A stretch of 64,000 bases of DNA from Dallia pectoralis (lineage: Eukaryota; Chordata; Actinopteri; Esociformes; Umbridae), in assembly GCA_029465975.1 (NCBI GenBank), contig CM055753.1:10575557-10639556 (forward strand), in the 5' to 3' direction. Of this stretch, positions 52,626 through 63,877 are shown in pieces. Numbering within the stretch: the first letter of the stretch is position 1; each line of letters begins with the position of its first letter. Position numbers and translations under genes: made by a program. The notes below the pieces were generated by a model. That model ran no database searches. It was not told the DNA's origin and saw nothing but the letters and a program-made list of their open reading frames with translations.

Positions 52626-54615
52626 TTCATCGTTGTATTAGTTTTTTTTAATATATATTATTTTTTATTGAACACACAACCAAAACGTAATAAATCTTAT
52701 TATCAAAAATATACCTGGTGTGCTTTTTTATATACAAAATGTACTCAGGAGAAAGGTACAGAAATTCTCAAATGAAAAAAAATAAAATTAAATAACGGTA
52801 CAAAAACTACAAAATAATGTTTTTATCCAAATACCACTGTCCTCATCAAAACAGCCCAGCATTCATTTAAAAATAACATTCAATTTGCACAACAATAAAA
52901 GTGAAATAGACAAACAACACGTAAGCACTACAATTAAAATATGTATAATATTTATTATTTTGTCGTTTAAATACACAGACATTTATTTAGTGTATATTAT
53001 TTTCATAGAAATAGTATAACTTCATGCTTAGCCCTCATGAAAGTTTCATATGAACATCAAAATGCTTCACGACAGACTTGACCTTTACTCTGAAGCTTTT
53101 GCCAAAACCAATCGTTTAAATGATTTGTCTGAAACAACTAGCTGCTGACTTTTCTCGTAGGCTCGACCTGGAACAATTTGCCGTAATCCTAGAAGGCAGA
53201 TAATGGCCAAATCTCAACCAGATTGCTACGATTTCCACCCAAATTAGTTAAGATCTGAGATGAAATTAATTGGTTCTAAGTAATCTGGTGAATCACACGT
53301 AGCCCTGCGGGATTAAAGGTCAAATCCACGTAAAGGCAAGGTGAGGAATCGGTTTATCTCACTTTGTACGGATCGAATATTTAAGCTATTACCAGTTTGT
53401 TTACGCCCGTCAAGCGCTCTCAGATCTCCACGCATGACTTATGTGCAGAGTTTGGGCGTCTGTTTGGGATTGAGCCAAAAATATCGTGTAAGTCAGCCAT
53501 TTCGGTTCCTAGTTGGACGCGTTCCAACACTTTCGAATGAATGCGTCCTTACCACAGGCATGTTGTGAGAGGAAAATTAACTGCATCACCAGATGGAATG
53601 TGACTGCTTAATTTGCATGCATCATATAGGCCTTGATTTCCGCCCCCCTGCTGTGGAATATGTTTATATCCCCTGTAGGGGAATCACGTCTCCTTTGTGG
53701 TTTTATGCATTTCTTGTGGAGTTGAAACAAGAACTGCAGTCACCTTGGACGAGCAGTCACTGCGAAAGTGAGGACTAATAAAGATTTTATTACAAGGAGC
53801 TGGTGCAGTCCTCAGAAAGTATAATAAAGTGTTTAGTCATTTGGAAAAATGTCTTCTCTGGTCATCTTAATGGACCATTCATGTTGAGGAGACTTTATAT
53901 GGGAAAGAACTGATTTGCCATTACCGGGAATTGGACATTTTACTGGTTACTAGTCAGATACTCCAGTCAGTAGGCTGACCCCCCCCCACGCCCCAAACGT
54001 GGTGGGTAACAGCCAATCCAATGAACTGTAAGAAACACGCAGGTTGGACAATGTCTGTTTAACTAAGGGTCAAGGTCGCCTGAGCAGTGTGGCTAACTCG
54101 GGTTAGCCTGCGGAAGTGCTACCAGCTCGTCATTTCTGACCTATCAATAATAACAAAGGTTTTAGTAAGACTTCAGGAAGTAAGGCCCGATGGTTTTACA
54201 TGAAATATTAACTATTAATATTTTATGGGAGTCCATGACTCCCAAATGTTCCCTACAAAGTGCCCTCGTATGAACAGAGCCATATGTAATCAATGTAGGG
54301 TGCCATGTGATATATATATATATATATTTTTTTTTTATTGCAGTACAAATAGATAAGTTATTTTGACCAAAAGTACATATTCTCGTAGTATTTCGGTTAT
54401 AGATGAATCTGGCGGTGAATTGGTTAAGGCTTGCGTAACTCTGGTGAGAACAGCGACATAATAACACAGCCGTGTTAAAATAAAAGCTGTGTGAGAGAGA
54501 GAGCAAATGGTACTAAACAAGTGAATTTCACACACAAATACATTTATATATCATTGCGACAGATTTGTCATTTTGGAATGCACATCTGTCTCTGCGTTAT
54601 TGCTTACTTGTCTGA
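52626..54615. other. Intergenic AT-rich DNA, no gene seen
   Basis: No exon recognised on either strand. It holds a (TA)n patch at about 54312-54327, a C-run at about 53981, and scattered AATAAA words (for example near 53776) that I do not tie to any gene. Confidence 0.4.
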
Positions 54616-54815
54616 TAGTCTTAGCTTTCTCTCCCCCTCTATTTCTCTTCCTCTTTCTCTAGCTCTCTATTTATCTCCCCCTCTCCCCCTCCCCATCTCT
54701 CTATTTATCTCCCCCCTCTCCCCCTCCCCATCTCTCTATTTATCTCCCCCATCTCCCCCTCCCCATCTCTCTATTTATCTCCCCCATCTCTCTAGCCCTC
54801 TATTTTTCTCCCCTT
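54616..54815. repeat. CT-rich minisatellite (about 34-35 bp)
   Basis: Four to five copies of tctctatttatctcccccat followed by ctccccctcccca, embedded in a longer pyrimidine-rich tract. Confidence 0.85.
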
Positions 54816-55127
54816 CTTTCTCCCCCTAACGTAATCTCCCCCTTCTCTCTCTCTCTTTCAGTCTCTACTCTATCAGTCTGTCCTTTCAGGGTGATGTAAA
54901 GAACCTCCACATCTCAAAGTAAACAGAGATGGAGTGAGAGACAGAAATAAAGAGTGAGACAAATAGAGAGGTAGAATGGGGATGGGATGGAGACTGGAGA
55001 ACGACAGTATTCTCTGGCCTCATTAGATATTTCCCTTGAACTGCCAGGGGGTAGATTGATGATGACTCAGAAACACAGAGCAGGGGAGAACGTGAGAGAA
55101 AGCAACAGGGCAGCAGTGTTGCTGGCC

Positions 55128-55518
55128 CTCTTAGGGACTGTGTGTGTGTGTGTGTGTGTGTGTTGCTGGTCCTCTCAGGGACTGTGTGTGTGTGTGTTGC
55201 TGGCCCTCTCAGGGACTGTGTGTGTGTGTGTGTGTTGCTGGCCCTCTCAGGGACTGTGTGTGTGTGTGTGTGTGTTGCTGGCACTCTCAGGGACTGTGTG
55301 TGTGTGTTGCTGGCCCTCTCAGGGACTGTGTGTGTGTGTGTGTTGCTGGCCCTCTCAGGGACTGTGTGTGTGTGTGTGTTGCTGGCCCTCTCAGGGACTG
55401 TGTGTGTGTGTGTGTGTGTGTTGCTGGCCCTCTCAGGGACTGTGTGTGTGTGTGTGTGTGTGTGTGTTGCTGGCCCTCTCAGGGACTGTGTGTGTGTGTG
55501 TTGCTGGCCCTCTCAGGG

Positions 55519-55552
<34 letters not shown>

Positions 55553-55650
55553 GCTGGCCCTCTCAGGGACTGTGTGTGTGTGTGTGTGTGTTGCTGGCCC
55601 TCTCAGGGACTGTGTGTGTGTGTGTGTGTGTTGCTGGCCCTCTCAGGCTA
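55128..55650. repeat. Minisatellite with embedded GT microsatellites
   Basis: About 14 copies of ttgctggccctctcagggac followed by (tg)n, where n varies from about 5 to 15. The 20-bp core is almost invariant while the GT part varies freely between copies. Confidence 0.95.
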
Positions 55651-56267
55651 GACATTTTACTCTGTATAATAGCTTAGGGAAATACAGCAGCACATTGTTA
55701 TATTATTGTTGCTGACTTCGTGCAGCGGCCCACATCCCCCCACCTCCACCCACATCCCCCCACCCCCACCCACATACCCCCAGCCCCACCCACAAAACGC
55801 GGGAGAGTGATAACACGGGAGGCACTAGACAAAGCATCTTCTCATTATCTGCTGCACATCTTTGCCATTACTCAGCATGCCGTTCTTCTTTTCCCAGCGC
55901 TCTACAATCCCTTCATCCCCTTTCTCTTTCCATCCATCACCCTCTTCTGTGCCCGCTAGAAGGAGTAATTATCCATCATTAAACCCGTGAAATACAGTCA
56001 CTACCAGGGAGGGAGAAATGGAGAGCAAGGCGGTTGTCAGGGGTTGTTGGACGAGACGGTAGAAGAGGAGAAGAAAAGAGAGATGATTTTCAGAGTGAGA
56101 GAGTATGAGAGGGGAGGAGAACTGGAGCGGTGATTAGAGAGAGGCACGGATGATTGGTGGGCTGAGGTGAAAAGAGAGAGACGGAGAGAGAGAGTGACAT
56201 GATGCAGAGTGCAGACAGATATGAGCGGGTGTAAAACTGAAGAAAGCAGAACAAGAGTAAGAGAGGG
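55651..56267. other. Intergenic DNA, no gene seen
   Basis: Contains a short repeat of cccacatcccccc type at about 55730-55790 and purine-rich flanking DNA before the next array. No gene supported. Confidence 0.4.
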
Positions 56268-57472
56268 GAGAGCGGGAAGGAACAGGAGGGGAGGGCGGGA
56301 AGGAACAGGAGGGGAGGGCGGGGAGGAACAGGAGGGGAGGGCGGGAAGGAACAGGAGGGGAGGGCGGGAAGGAACAGGAGGGGAGGGCGGGAAGGAACAG
56401 GAGGGGAGAGCGGGAAGGAACAGGAGGGGAGGGGCGGGAAGGAACAGGAGGGGAGAGCGGGAAGGAACAGGAGGGGAGGGCGGGAAAGAACAGGAGGGGA
56501 GGGCAGGAAGGAACAGGAGGGGAGGGCAGGGAAGGAACAGGAGGGGAGGGCGGGAAGGAACAGGAGGGGAGGGCGGGAAGGAACAGGAGGGGAGGGCAGG
56601 AAGGAACAGGAGGGGAGGGCGGGAAGGAACAGGAGGGGAGGGCAGGAAGGAACAGGAGGGGAGGGCAGGAAGGAACAGGAGGGGAGGGCAGGAAGGAACA
56701 GGAGGGGAGGGCGGGAAGGAACAGGAGGGGAGGGCGGGAAGGAACAGGAGGGGAGGGCGGGAAGGAACAGGAGGGGAGGGCGGGAAGGAACAGGAGGGGA
56801 GGGCGGGAAGGAACAGGAGGGGAGGGCGGGAAGGAACAGGAGGGGAGGGCGGGAAGGAACAGGAGGGGAGGGCGGGAAGGAACAGGAGGGGAGGGCGGGA
56901 AGGAACAGGAGGGGAGGGCGGGAAGGAACAGGAGGGGAGGGCAGGAAGGAACAGGGGGAGGGCGGGAAGGAACAGGAGGGGAGGGCGGGAAGGAACAGGA
57001 GGGGAGGGCGGGAAGGAACAGGAGGGGAGGGGGCAGGAAGGAACAGGAGGGGAGGGCAGGAAGGAACAGGAGGGGAGGGCAGGAAGGAACAGGAGGGGAG
57101 GGCAGGAAGGAACAGGAGGGGAGGGCGGGAAGGAACAGGAGGGGAGGGCAGGAAGGAACAGGAGGGGAGGGCGGGAAGGAACAGGAGGGGAGGGCGGGAA
57201 GGAACAGGAGGGGAGGGCAGGAAGGAACAGGAGGGGAGGGCGGGAAGGAACAGGAGGGGAGGGCGGGAAGGAACAGGAGGGGAGGGCAGGAAGGAACAGG
57301 AGGGGAGGGCGGGAAGGAACAGGAGGGGAGGGCAGGAAGGAACAGGAGGGGAGGGCGGGAAGGAACAGGAGGGGAGGGCAGGAAGGAACAGGAGGGGAGG
57401 GCGGGAAGGAACAGGAGGGGAGGGCAGGAAGGAACAGGAGGGGAGGGCAGGAAGGAACAGGAGGGGAGGGCG
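56268..57472. repeat. 1.2-kb G-rich 23-bp minisatellite
   Basis: About 52 copies of a 23-bp unit with core ggaacaggaggggagggcgg followed by gaa. The main variant is gggcagg instead of gggcggg. One strand is almost entirely purine, and the G-runs repeat at a spacing able to form G-quadruplexes. The frames stay open by chance, giving ORFs of 429 aa (plus) and 491 aa (minus) that are not genes. Confidence 0.96.
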
Positions 57473-57544
57473 TTGATACTGGGGTGATTAGAAGCTGAAT
57501 GGATGATGGCAATAAGTTGTCATCTCCCTGTCACTATGGGGCTT

Positions 57545-57905
57545 CAACGTCTATCACTGGGGGTTCCACACATGTTCTCAATCACTGGGGGTTCCACACA
57601 TGTTCTCAATCACTGGGGGTTCCACACATGTTCTCAATCACTGGGGGTTCCACACATGTTCTCAATCACTGGGGGTTCCACACATGTTTTCAATCACTGG
57701 GGGTTCAACACATGTTCTCAATCACTGGGGGTTCCACACATGTTCTCAATCACTGGGGGTTCCACACATGTTCTCAATCACTGGGGGTTCAACACATGTT
57801 CTCAATCACTGGGGGTTCAACACATGTTCTCAATCACTACGGGTTCCACACATGTTCTCAATCACTACGGGTTCCACACATGTTCTCAAACACTAGGGGT
57901 TCACA
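57545..57905. repeat. 28-bp minisatellite
   Basis: About 12-13 copies of a unit containing aatcactgggggttccacac followed by atgttctc. Variants are ccacac/caacac and ctggggg/ctacggg, with the ctacggg form confined to the right end. Confidence 0.94.
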
Positions 57906-59640
57906 CACCTTTCTGACAAATTTGTCCTGAAACACAGGACATGTAAAACCTCGAACACCCAGATCTTTAACACCTTTCTGACACCGCTGAACATCTCTGT
58001 GTGTCTCTTTGCGTTTGTGTGTGTGTGTGTGTGTGTATCTGTGTGTGTGTGTGTATCTGTGTGTGTGTGTGCATTCCCACTATTCTGTTTATTTTCTGCC
58101 ATACTGATTGAGGGCCCTTATGGACTAAGGGAGGCTACAGCCACAATACAGCCATAACCCAGCAATAATCCAGACACAATCCAGCCATATACCTCACTGT
58201 TACTGACCTCACTGTCGCAGCAGCAAAGGGTCCCCTCCCATCACCGTTTTTTTTTGCCACCGTTTTTTAAGCCACCATGTCGTTAGCTAGCAAAGTCTGA
58301 GAAAAATAGCTCGCTATGCTAACGTTAGCTAGCTCAGTGGACCAACACTGATTAGCTGACTAGTGTCATATTGCATTTAAAATCAAATGTAATGTTGTCA
58401 AAATTAAGCCAAATGTTTCTTGCCCGATGGTTTCATGTTTTCAAGCCTTAGTAATGAAACTCACCTCAAATCGTCATAAGCTACCATTGAGTATGAGTTT
58501 TATTTATTATTATTTATTGAGTATGCGCTGAGAGGAATGCACAGCTGGACAGGTGAAAAAACATTCATAACTGGTATGTGGCCAAACGTGCGCTACACAA
58601 ATATACTGTGTATGATTTACTATAGGGAAAACGTTGGGAGAACACTTCCTGTGTGGGTCACGGTGCGGTTGGCTATTGTCATGATTCCTCCGTCACTGTA
58701 ATTGAATTCGGTAATTGACCTCTAATCCCAGTATCTCCAATATACTCCCATGGTGCAACAGGAGATAAATAAGGGGCGATATAGAACCAGATAAAGGACA
58801 TGTAGTTACATCGATGATTGTTTTTTAAGGAGTGTCTCTGAATCACTCAGCTGCATAACGGTCACAACTGTAAATGTTTACATTGATGATGATCATAGAT
58901 AAAAGACAACAGTTCACACCGTCACATCGTCACATCGTTCACACCGGTCACACAGTTCACACCGGTCACACCGTCACACCTTTCACTCCGGTCACTCCGT
59001 TCACACCGGTCACTCCGATCACACAGGTCACACCGGTCCGTTTGTGTTTAGTGGACACTGATCTCTTCCGAGAGAATGAATCCATGGGGTGAAGCCAAAC
59101 AGAAAAAAGATGGTGAGACAAGAGAGACCATTTTCAGGGACAGAGGAATGAAAAAACAGAGAGAGAGAGAGAAACAAGGGAACAGAGATAAACAGAGAGA
59201 AAGAGAGAGAGAGACAGAGAGAAAAACAAGGGAACAGAGAGAAAGAGACAGAGAGAGAGAGAGACAGGCTCCACCTCAACACGTAATGTAAATGTGTTAT
59301 AATCTGTTGGTTTAAGCGCTATAATCACAGCATCACACTGTCCAATGAGGTGAGGATAAAACCTTCACCATGTCACTTACATCTGTCCTATGTATGTAAG
59401 TGTTTCAGACTGCTGACCCAGGATCAGTGAAGCCTTTTACGTTACTATAGTAAGATGATATGGCGTGCTGATCCTAGACCACGTATCTCCCAGAGGAACA
59501 CTTGATAACTCACACTCCCATGTAAGGAGGCTGGAGTTGGTTCCCAGATGTGGCTTTGAGCCGGTGCTCCTAGTTAAGATTTACCCGTTCACATAGATCT
59601 GGGATCAGTTTCCCAATCCCCAATCTTAACCTTGAGCATT
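57906..59640. other. Intergenic DNA with short repeats, no gene seen
   Basis: GT tracts at about 58017-58071, a loose gttcacaccggtcacac repeat at about 58920-59035, and a (GAGA/GACAGA) tract at about 59155-59270. No exon recognised. Confidence 0.4.
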
Positions 59641-59647
59641 ACTGGAA

Positions 59648-59990
59648 AAAGCATCTTCTTCACCCTACTCTTCCTCAGGTTTCCCAGTCCGGACGGTGGT
59701 TGGTTCCAAGCATCTTCTTCACCCTACTCTTCCTCGGGTTTCCCAGTCCGGACGGTGGTTGGTTCCAAGCATCTTCTTCATCCTACTCTTCCTCAGGTTT
59801 CCCAGTCCGGACGGTGGTTGGTTCCAAGCATCTTCTTCACCCTACTCTTCCTCAGGTTTCCCAGTCCGGACGGTGGTTGGTTCCAAGCATCTTCTTCACC
59901 CTACTCTTCCTCAGGTTTCCCAGTCAGGACGGTGGTTGGTTCCAAGCATCTTCTTCATCCTACTCTTGCTCAGGTTTCCCTGGTTGGTTG
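59648..59990 (+). repeat. 59-bp minisatellite with splice-acceptor-like units
   Basis: About six copies of a 59-bp unit made of catcttcttcaccctactct, tcctcaggtttcccagtccg and gacggtggttggttccaag. Each unit contains a pyrimidine tract ending in CAG|GT on the plus strand, which resembles a 3' splice site. No plus-strand gene was recognised around it. Confidence 0.94.
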
Positions 59991-60059
59991 TGCTCCCGGA
60001 CTGCCATTGGCTGTGCTGAAGTGTTGGGCGTGGCTTTGTTGCGGTCTGCCAGGAAGCCA

Positions 60060-60150
60060 ATCGTAGGAGACGGGCATCAGGCGTCTTCGCTCGGAGCTGG
60101 AGAGCTCATCATCATCGTAGTGGTGATCGTCACGTTGTGGACACAGGGTC
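60060..60150 (+). other. Possible FNDC4/5-like transmembrane segment in opposite orientation
   Basis: The plus strand reads LGAGELIIIVVVIVTLW in an open frame, resembling the membrane segment of FNDC4/FNDC5 (known form L-R-x-GE followed by an Ile/Val run and MWAG). A cag precedes it and CAG G|GTCACG follows in phase 1, the phase the fndc5 last exon requires. However, it lies on the opposite strand to that exon and 0.8 kb from it. It may be a chance match or an inverted relic. Confidence 0.25.
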
Positions 60151-60629
60151 ACGGGGTCACGGCCTCTCACCCGCTGCCAAACCAACCTCAAGGATGCCAG
60201 GACACTCATTTCTGATTAGGAATACAGTACTGTTACTCCGGGCTCCAAATGCTAACCGGCTACCATTTTGTCTTCCTTGTGGAAACATGGATCCATCGTC
60301 CACAGAGTTTTTTTAAACCAGGGACTCCCTGATTACGAAAAGAGTTCCCCTGGTTTTAGTGTGGCAATGAGTGGATCCCGTTTACTGGAACCTCAGACCC
60401 CTCCTGACTCTGGATTAATTGATTAATGAGACAGTCCCATTCCGTTCCGGTTATACGAGAATTTCTGGATAGTTCAGGGTGGTTGGCTGGATGGTTCTGG
60501 ATAGTTCCTGGTGGTTCTGGATGGTCGGCTTGGTGGCGTTTTACCTGATGAAGACTGAGAATGGCTTCTGGTGGTCTCAGGATCTATGTGAGAGAAACAA
60601 AAGGAAACATACACAGGTCTCTGGTTACT

Positions 60630-60757
<128 letters not shown>

Positions 60758-60929
60758 AAACAGTAGAGACTTGTTGCTGAAAGATGGCCAGACTCAAACC
60801 CTCTCATCCAATCCAAAAAGGTGCATACTGAAACACAGAGGGACGACCATGTAAGCCTGTTATGATGACACACCTGTCCTGAGGAATAGGATGAGGTTAT
60901 TGCCATTCAGGTGAGTGGCCGGGCTGGTT

Positions 60930-61069
60930 TCAGACATTGCTGCGCAGTAGCCCCCCCTGTGGGTGCTCTGGGGTACTGCACTCTGATGAGGTCTTGGCTT
61001 TGTCCTTGTTGTTGTTGGGTTCGTTGTCTTTTATGATGTCATACTGACGACAGAACAGGAGGATCACAC
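60930..61069 (-). CDS. fndc5: FNDC5 (irisin precursor), last exon only
   Basis: FNDC5 is a type I membrane protein whose fibronectin III ectodomain can be shed as irisin. Only its last coding exon is seen: acceptor CTCCCACTCAG at 61070, then 46 codons including the TGA at 60932-60930, entering in phase 2. It encodes the end of the membrane segment and the cytoplasmic tail: GVILLFCRQYDIIKDNEPNN, a Lys-rich stretch, SSECSTPEHPQGGLLR and the terminal SNV. This tail is near-identical to the vertebrate family (human ends GGGLLRSKI) and differs from FNDC4. The Ser/Cys-rich ORF extension upstream of the acceptor is intronic GA-repeat DNA, not protein. The signal peptide and fibronectin exons are not in the window and should lie beyond 64000. 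It is convergent with ldlrap1. Paralogue not assigned. Confidence 0.92.
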
Positions 61070-61077
61070 CTGAGTGG

Positions 61078-61815
61078 GAGGAGCCGGAGGAGCAGGAGGA
61101 AGAGGAGAAGCAGGAGGAAGAGGAGGAGCAGGAGGAAGAGGAGGAGCGGTAATGGGGAGAAGAGAGACATACAAAGATATGAGGGTGGTTCAAAACAGAG
61201 GTCTGCTAATGGCTAGTCAAATGCCTTTATGGATAGTCAGTATTTACCCATTAGAAGAGAGGAGGAGTGGGGTCAGAGAGGAGGGGGAGAGGAGGAGTGG
61301 GGTGGGGTCAGAGAGGAGGGCAGGGTGGTGGAGTGGGGTCAGAGAGGGGGGGAGAGAGGAGGAGTGGGGTCAGAGAGGAGGGGGAGAGGAGGAGTGGGGT
61401 GGGGTCAGAGAGGAGGGCAGGGTGGTGGAGTGGGGTCAGAGAGAGGGGGAGAGAGGAGGAGTGGGGTCAGAGAGGAGGGGGAGAGGAGGAGTGGGGTCAG
61501 AGAGGGGGGGAGAGGAGGAGTGGGGTGGGGTCAGAGAGGAGGGTAGAGGAGGAGTGGGGTCAGAGAGAGGGGGTAGAGGAGGAGTGGGGTCAGAGAGGAG
61601 GGGGAGAGGAGGAGTGGGGTCAGAGAGGGGGAGAGGAGGAGTGGGGTGGGGTCAGAGAGGAGGGCACGTGGGGGAGTGGGGGTCAGAGAGGAGGGGGAGT
61701 GGGGGTCAGAGAGGGGGGGAGAGGAGGAGTGGGGTCAGAGAGGAGGGCACGTGGGGGAGTGGGGTCAGAGAGGGGGGAGAGGAGGAGGTCAGGGTGGAGG
61801 AGATAAAAAGAGATT
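61078..61815. repeat. GA-rich minisatellite in the last fndc5 intron
   Basis: At 61078-61150 there is an aggaggaagaggag tract. At about 61255-61800 there are some 15-18 imperfect copies of a 30-45 bp unit centred on gaggaggagtggggtcagag plus aggaggg. Purine-only on the plus strand, hence a long pyrimidine stretch in the fndc5 pre-mRNA. Confidence 0.9.
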
Positions 61816-62574
61816 TGAATTAAGTTGAGAGTGTGGAAGAAAACAGAATAATTTATGATGGAAGAAGGATGAGTGCAAAAAAGAAAACAGAGAGGATATG
61901 AAGAGCGGGGACACAGAAAAGAAAGATTAAACATAAAGAAGAAAGATTAAGTATAAAGAAGAGAAATACAGAAAAATAATATATGAGAGGAGAAAGAAAG
62001 CAGCAGAATCAGAAACTATTCATTTTATTTAAAAGAAAGAAGTACGGCCAAACCTAAAGAGATTCAGATTCAGAAGATGAACGTGGCAACCAGAACAAGA
62101 AAAACAGATACGCTAGCCTTATTGACTTCTGGAAAAATGTGGTTCTATTTTGCATTCCGGCCTGTTGTGCCAGGTTATTGAAAGGGCGCGGGGGTAAAAT
62201 AAATGACATAATTAAATCATTACGGGGAGCAAATTGGCAAGAAATGAACAGCATGATTTAACCAGGCTTGGGTCTTTCGCCAGGTTTGCAATTGATCCTG
62301 TGTGCTGTTGAATATTTATACGGACAAATTGGCAAACATTCATGAGCCCTTGGCAAAACAAAAAGTTGCAACTTTTCTTAGGAGAGAACTAGGGTTCCTC
62401 ATTTCCTGAAATTGATCGAAACTCAAGCCAACAGATAATTCCTTGGTATTACGTTTGTGACAAATTGGTACTGCACTGTGAAGATTAATGTATTGTGATA
62501 TATTATGGTGGCAGATTGACAACAAGAAAAAATAAGGTGACAAACTATTGGTTTTGTCGTACTCTGGCACCGCC
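61816..62574. other. Unannotated AT-rich DNA, probably fndc5 intron
   Basis: No exon recognised on either strand; I looked specifically for a minus-strand fibronectin III or membrane-segment exon of fndc5 and did not find one. Confidence 0.4.
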
Positions 62575-62830
62575 AGCTGCCGTGCCAGTGAATCAAACGC
62601 CCTCTCTCCCTCATTACATCACGTGCCAGTGAATCCAACGCCCTCTCTCCCACATTAAATAACGTGCCAGTGAATCCAACGCCCTCACTCCCACATTACA
62701 TCACGTGCCAGTGAATCCAACGCCCTCTCTACCACATTACATCACGTGCCAGTGAATCCAACGCCCTCTCTCCCTCATTACATCACGTGCCAGTGAATCC
62801 AACGCCCTCTCACCCTCATTACGTCACAGA
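62575..62830. repeat. About 41-bp minisatellite
   Basis: Six copies of a unit containing gtgccagtgaatccaacgcc followed by ctctctcccacattacatcac. The first copy carries atcaaacg instead of atccaacg; the last runs into a cacctgtttc/cccgcacctgtttccctc sequence typical of fish repeat-element ends. Confidence 0.92.
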
Positions 62831-63789
62831 CACCTGTTTCGTATCTATTTCCCGCACCTGTTTCCCTCATCACAGACCCTATTTATGTTCTTGCTTCCCC
62901 ATTGTATCCTGACGGTCTTTGTGGTGTGTAATGACTGTTTTGTAATTTAGCTTCTGTTTAGTTTTTTTCCGTTTGTTCATTAAACGTCCTCCGTTCGCCC
63001 TGCACTTGCGTTCGTCCTCTATGTCTGCAGATGTTCCTTTTTAAAACCTATTTGAGATTCGCTTTGCAACCAATGTTCTTGCTTTAACGGAAACAACATG
63101 CAATCACAGCTTTAGCCGTGTTTCCTACTGAAGTTAATTAAAAATATGACCTATGTTTCCTATTATTTGAAATACCCAATTAATTTGACCTTTAGAGTTT
63201 ATTTTTTCCTTTACAATTCAATTTGTACTGACATTTGGGGAAGCTGCTCAAACTGAGGACAAAATGTGGTCTGTTCAGTACAAACAAACAAAAAGCTATG
63301 GTAAAAAAAATCTTAAAAGCTTTCGTACAACAAATTTAACACAAGTCAATCGTGAACCAAATTGTATTTTTAATTGTTTCAACCAAGTATGTTTACCGGC
63401 AATACGCCAAGACAAAACACACAGATCCTCGTCAACTATTAAAGATTCTACCCAATAAATGCTAGGAGCAACAGACAACACAATAAACACCACAGTAAAC
63501 TGAATACAGCAAAGACACACAGATTTGATGGATCCCGCTGGCCTGCTGATCAGATAACAGCTTGTTACGTTTATTTTTAAGGGACTGAGGTGTTATAAAA
63601 GTGTCAGGCTTTCATAACAAATGGCCCAATGACGGCCAAGGTAACATAACAAGTGACCAGAATGACTGATTCACTCGTGCATGTATACATTTGCATACCG
63701 GTATGTCATTTGGTATTCACGTTCATCCTCAGCCACCCACACTAATGAGTGTTTTGTGAGTTCCTGGTGTCACGACGTAATGCCTGGGC
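62831..63789. other. AT-rich DNA, possible transposon-end sequence at its start
   Basis: The stretch 62835-63030 (cacctgtttccctcatcaca, then ttcattaaacgtcctccgtt) resembles the 3' part of repetitive elements seen in many fish genomes, but I cannot name the family. The rest shows no gene. Confidence 0.35.
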
Positions 63790-63875
63790 TGTGGCTGGTC
63801 TGGGGGCAGTCTCTGGGTCAGTCACTGGGGCGGTCTGTAGGGCGGTCTGTGGGGCGTTCTCTGGGGCAGTCTGTG
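63790..63875. repeat. Short ggtcagtctgggg-type tandem repeat
   Basis: About six imperfect copies of a 12-14 bp unit (gggcggtctgtg, gggtcagtcact, gggcagtctctg). Confidence 0.75.
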
Positions 63876-63877
63876 GA

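Noticed and set aside
54877..54920. Exon-like segment after a ctgtcctttcag acceptor-like sequence
   Set aside because: The following open frame is only about 30 bases before a weak donor-like end and encodes nothing recognisable; a man1c1 exon was considered because of human gene order but not found.
56037..57512. ORFs of 429 aa (plus) and 491 aa (minus) over the G-rich array
   Set aside because: Frames stay open only because the 23-bp unit lacks stops; there is no non-repeat conserved domain.
61070..61193. Ser/Cys-rich N-terminal part of the ORF overlapping the fndc5 exon
   Set aside because: It lies upstream of a good splice acceptor (CTCCCACTCAG) and is GA-repeat intron sequence; homology begins exactly at the acceptor.
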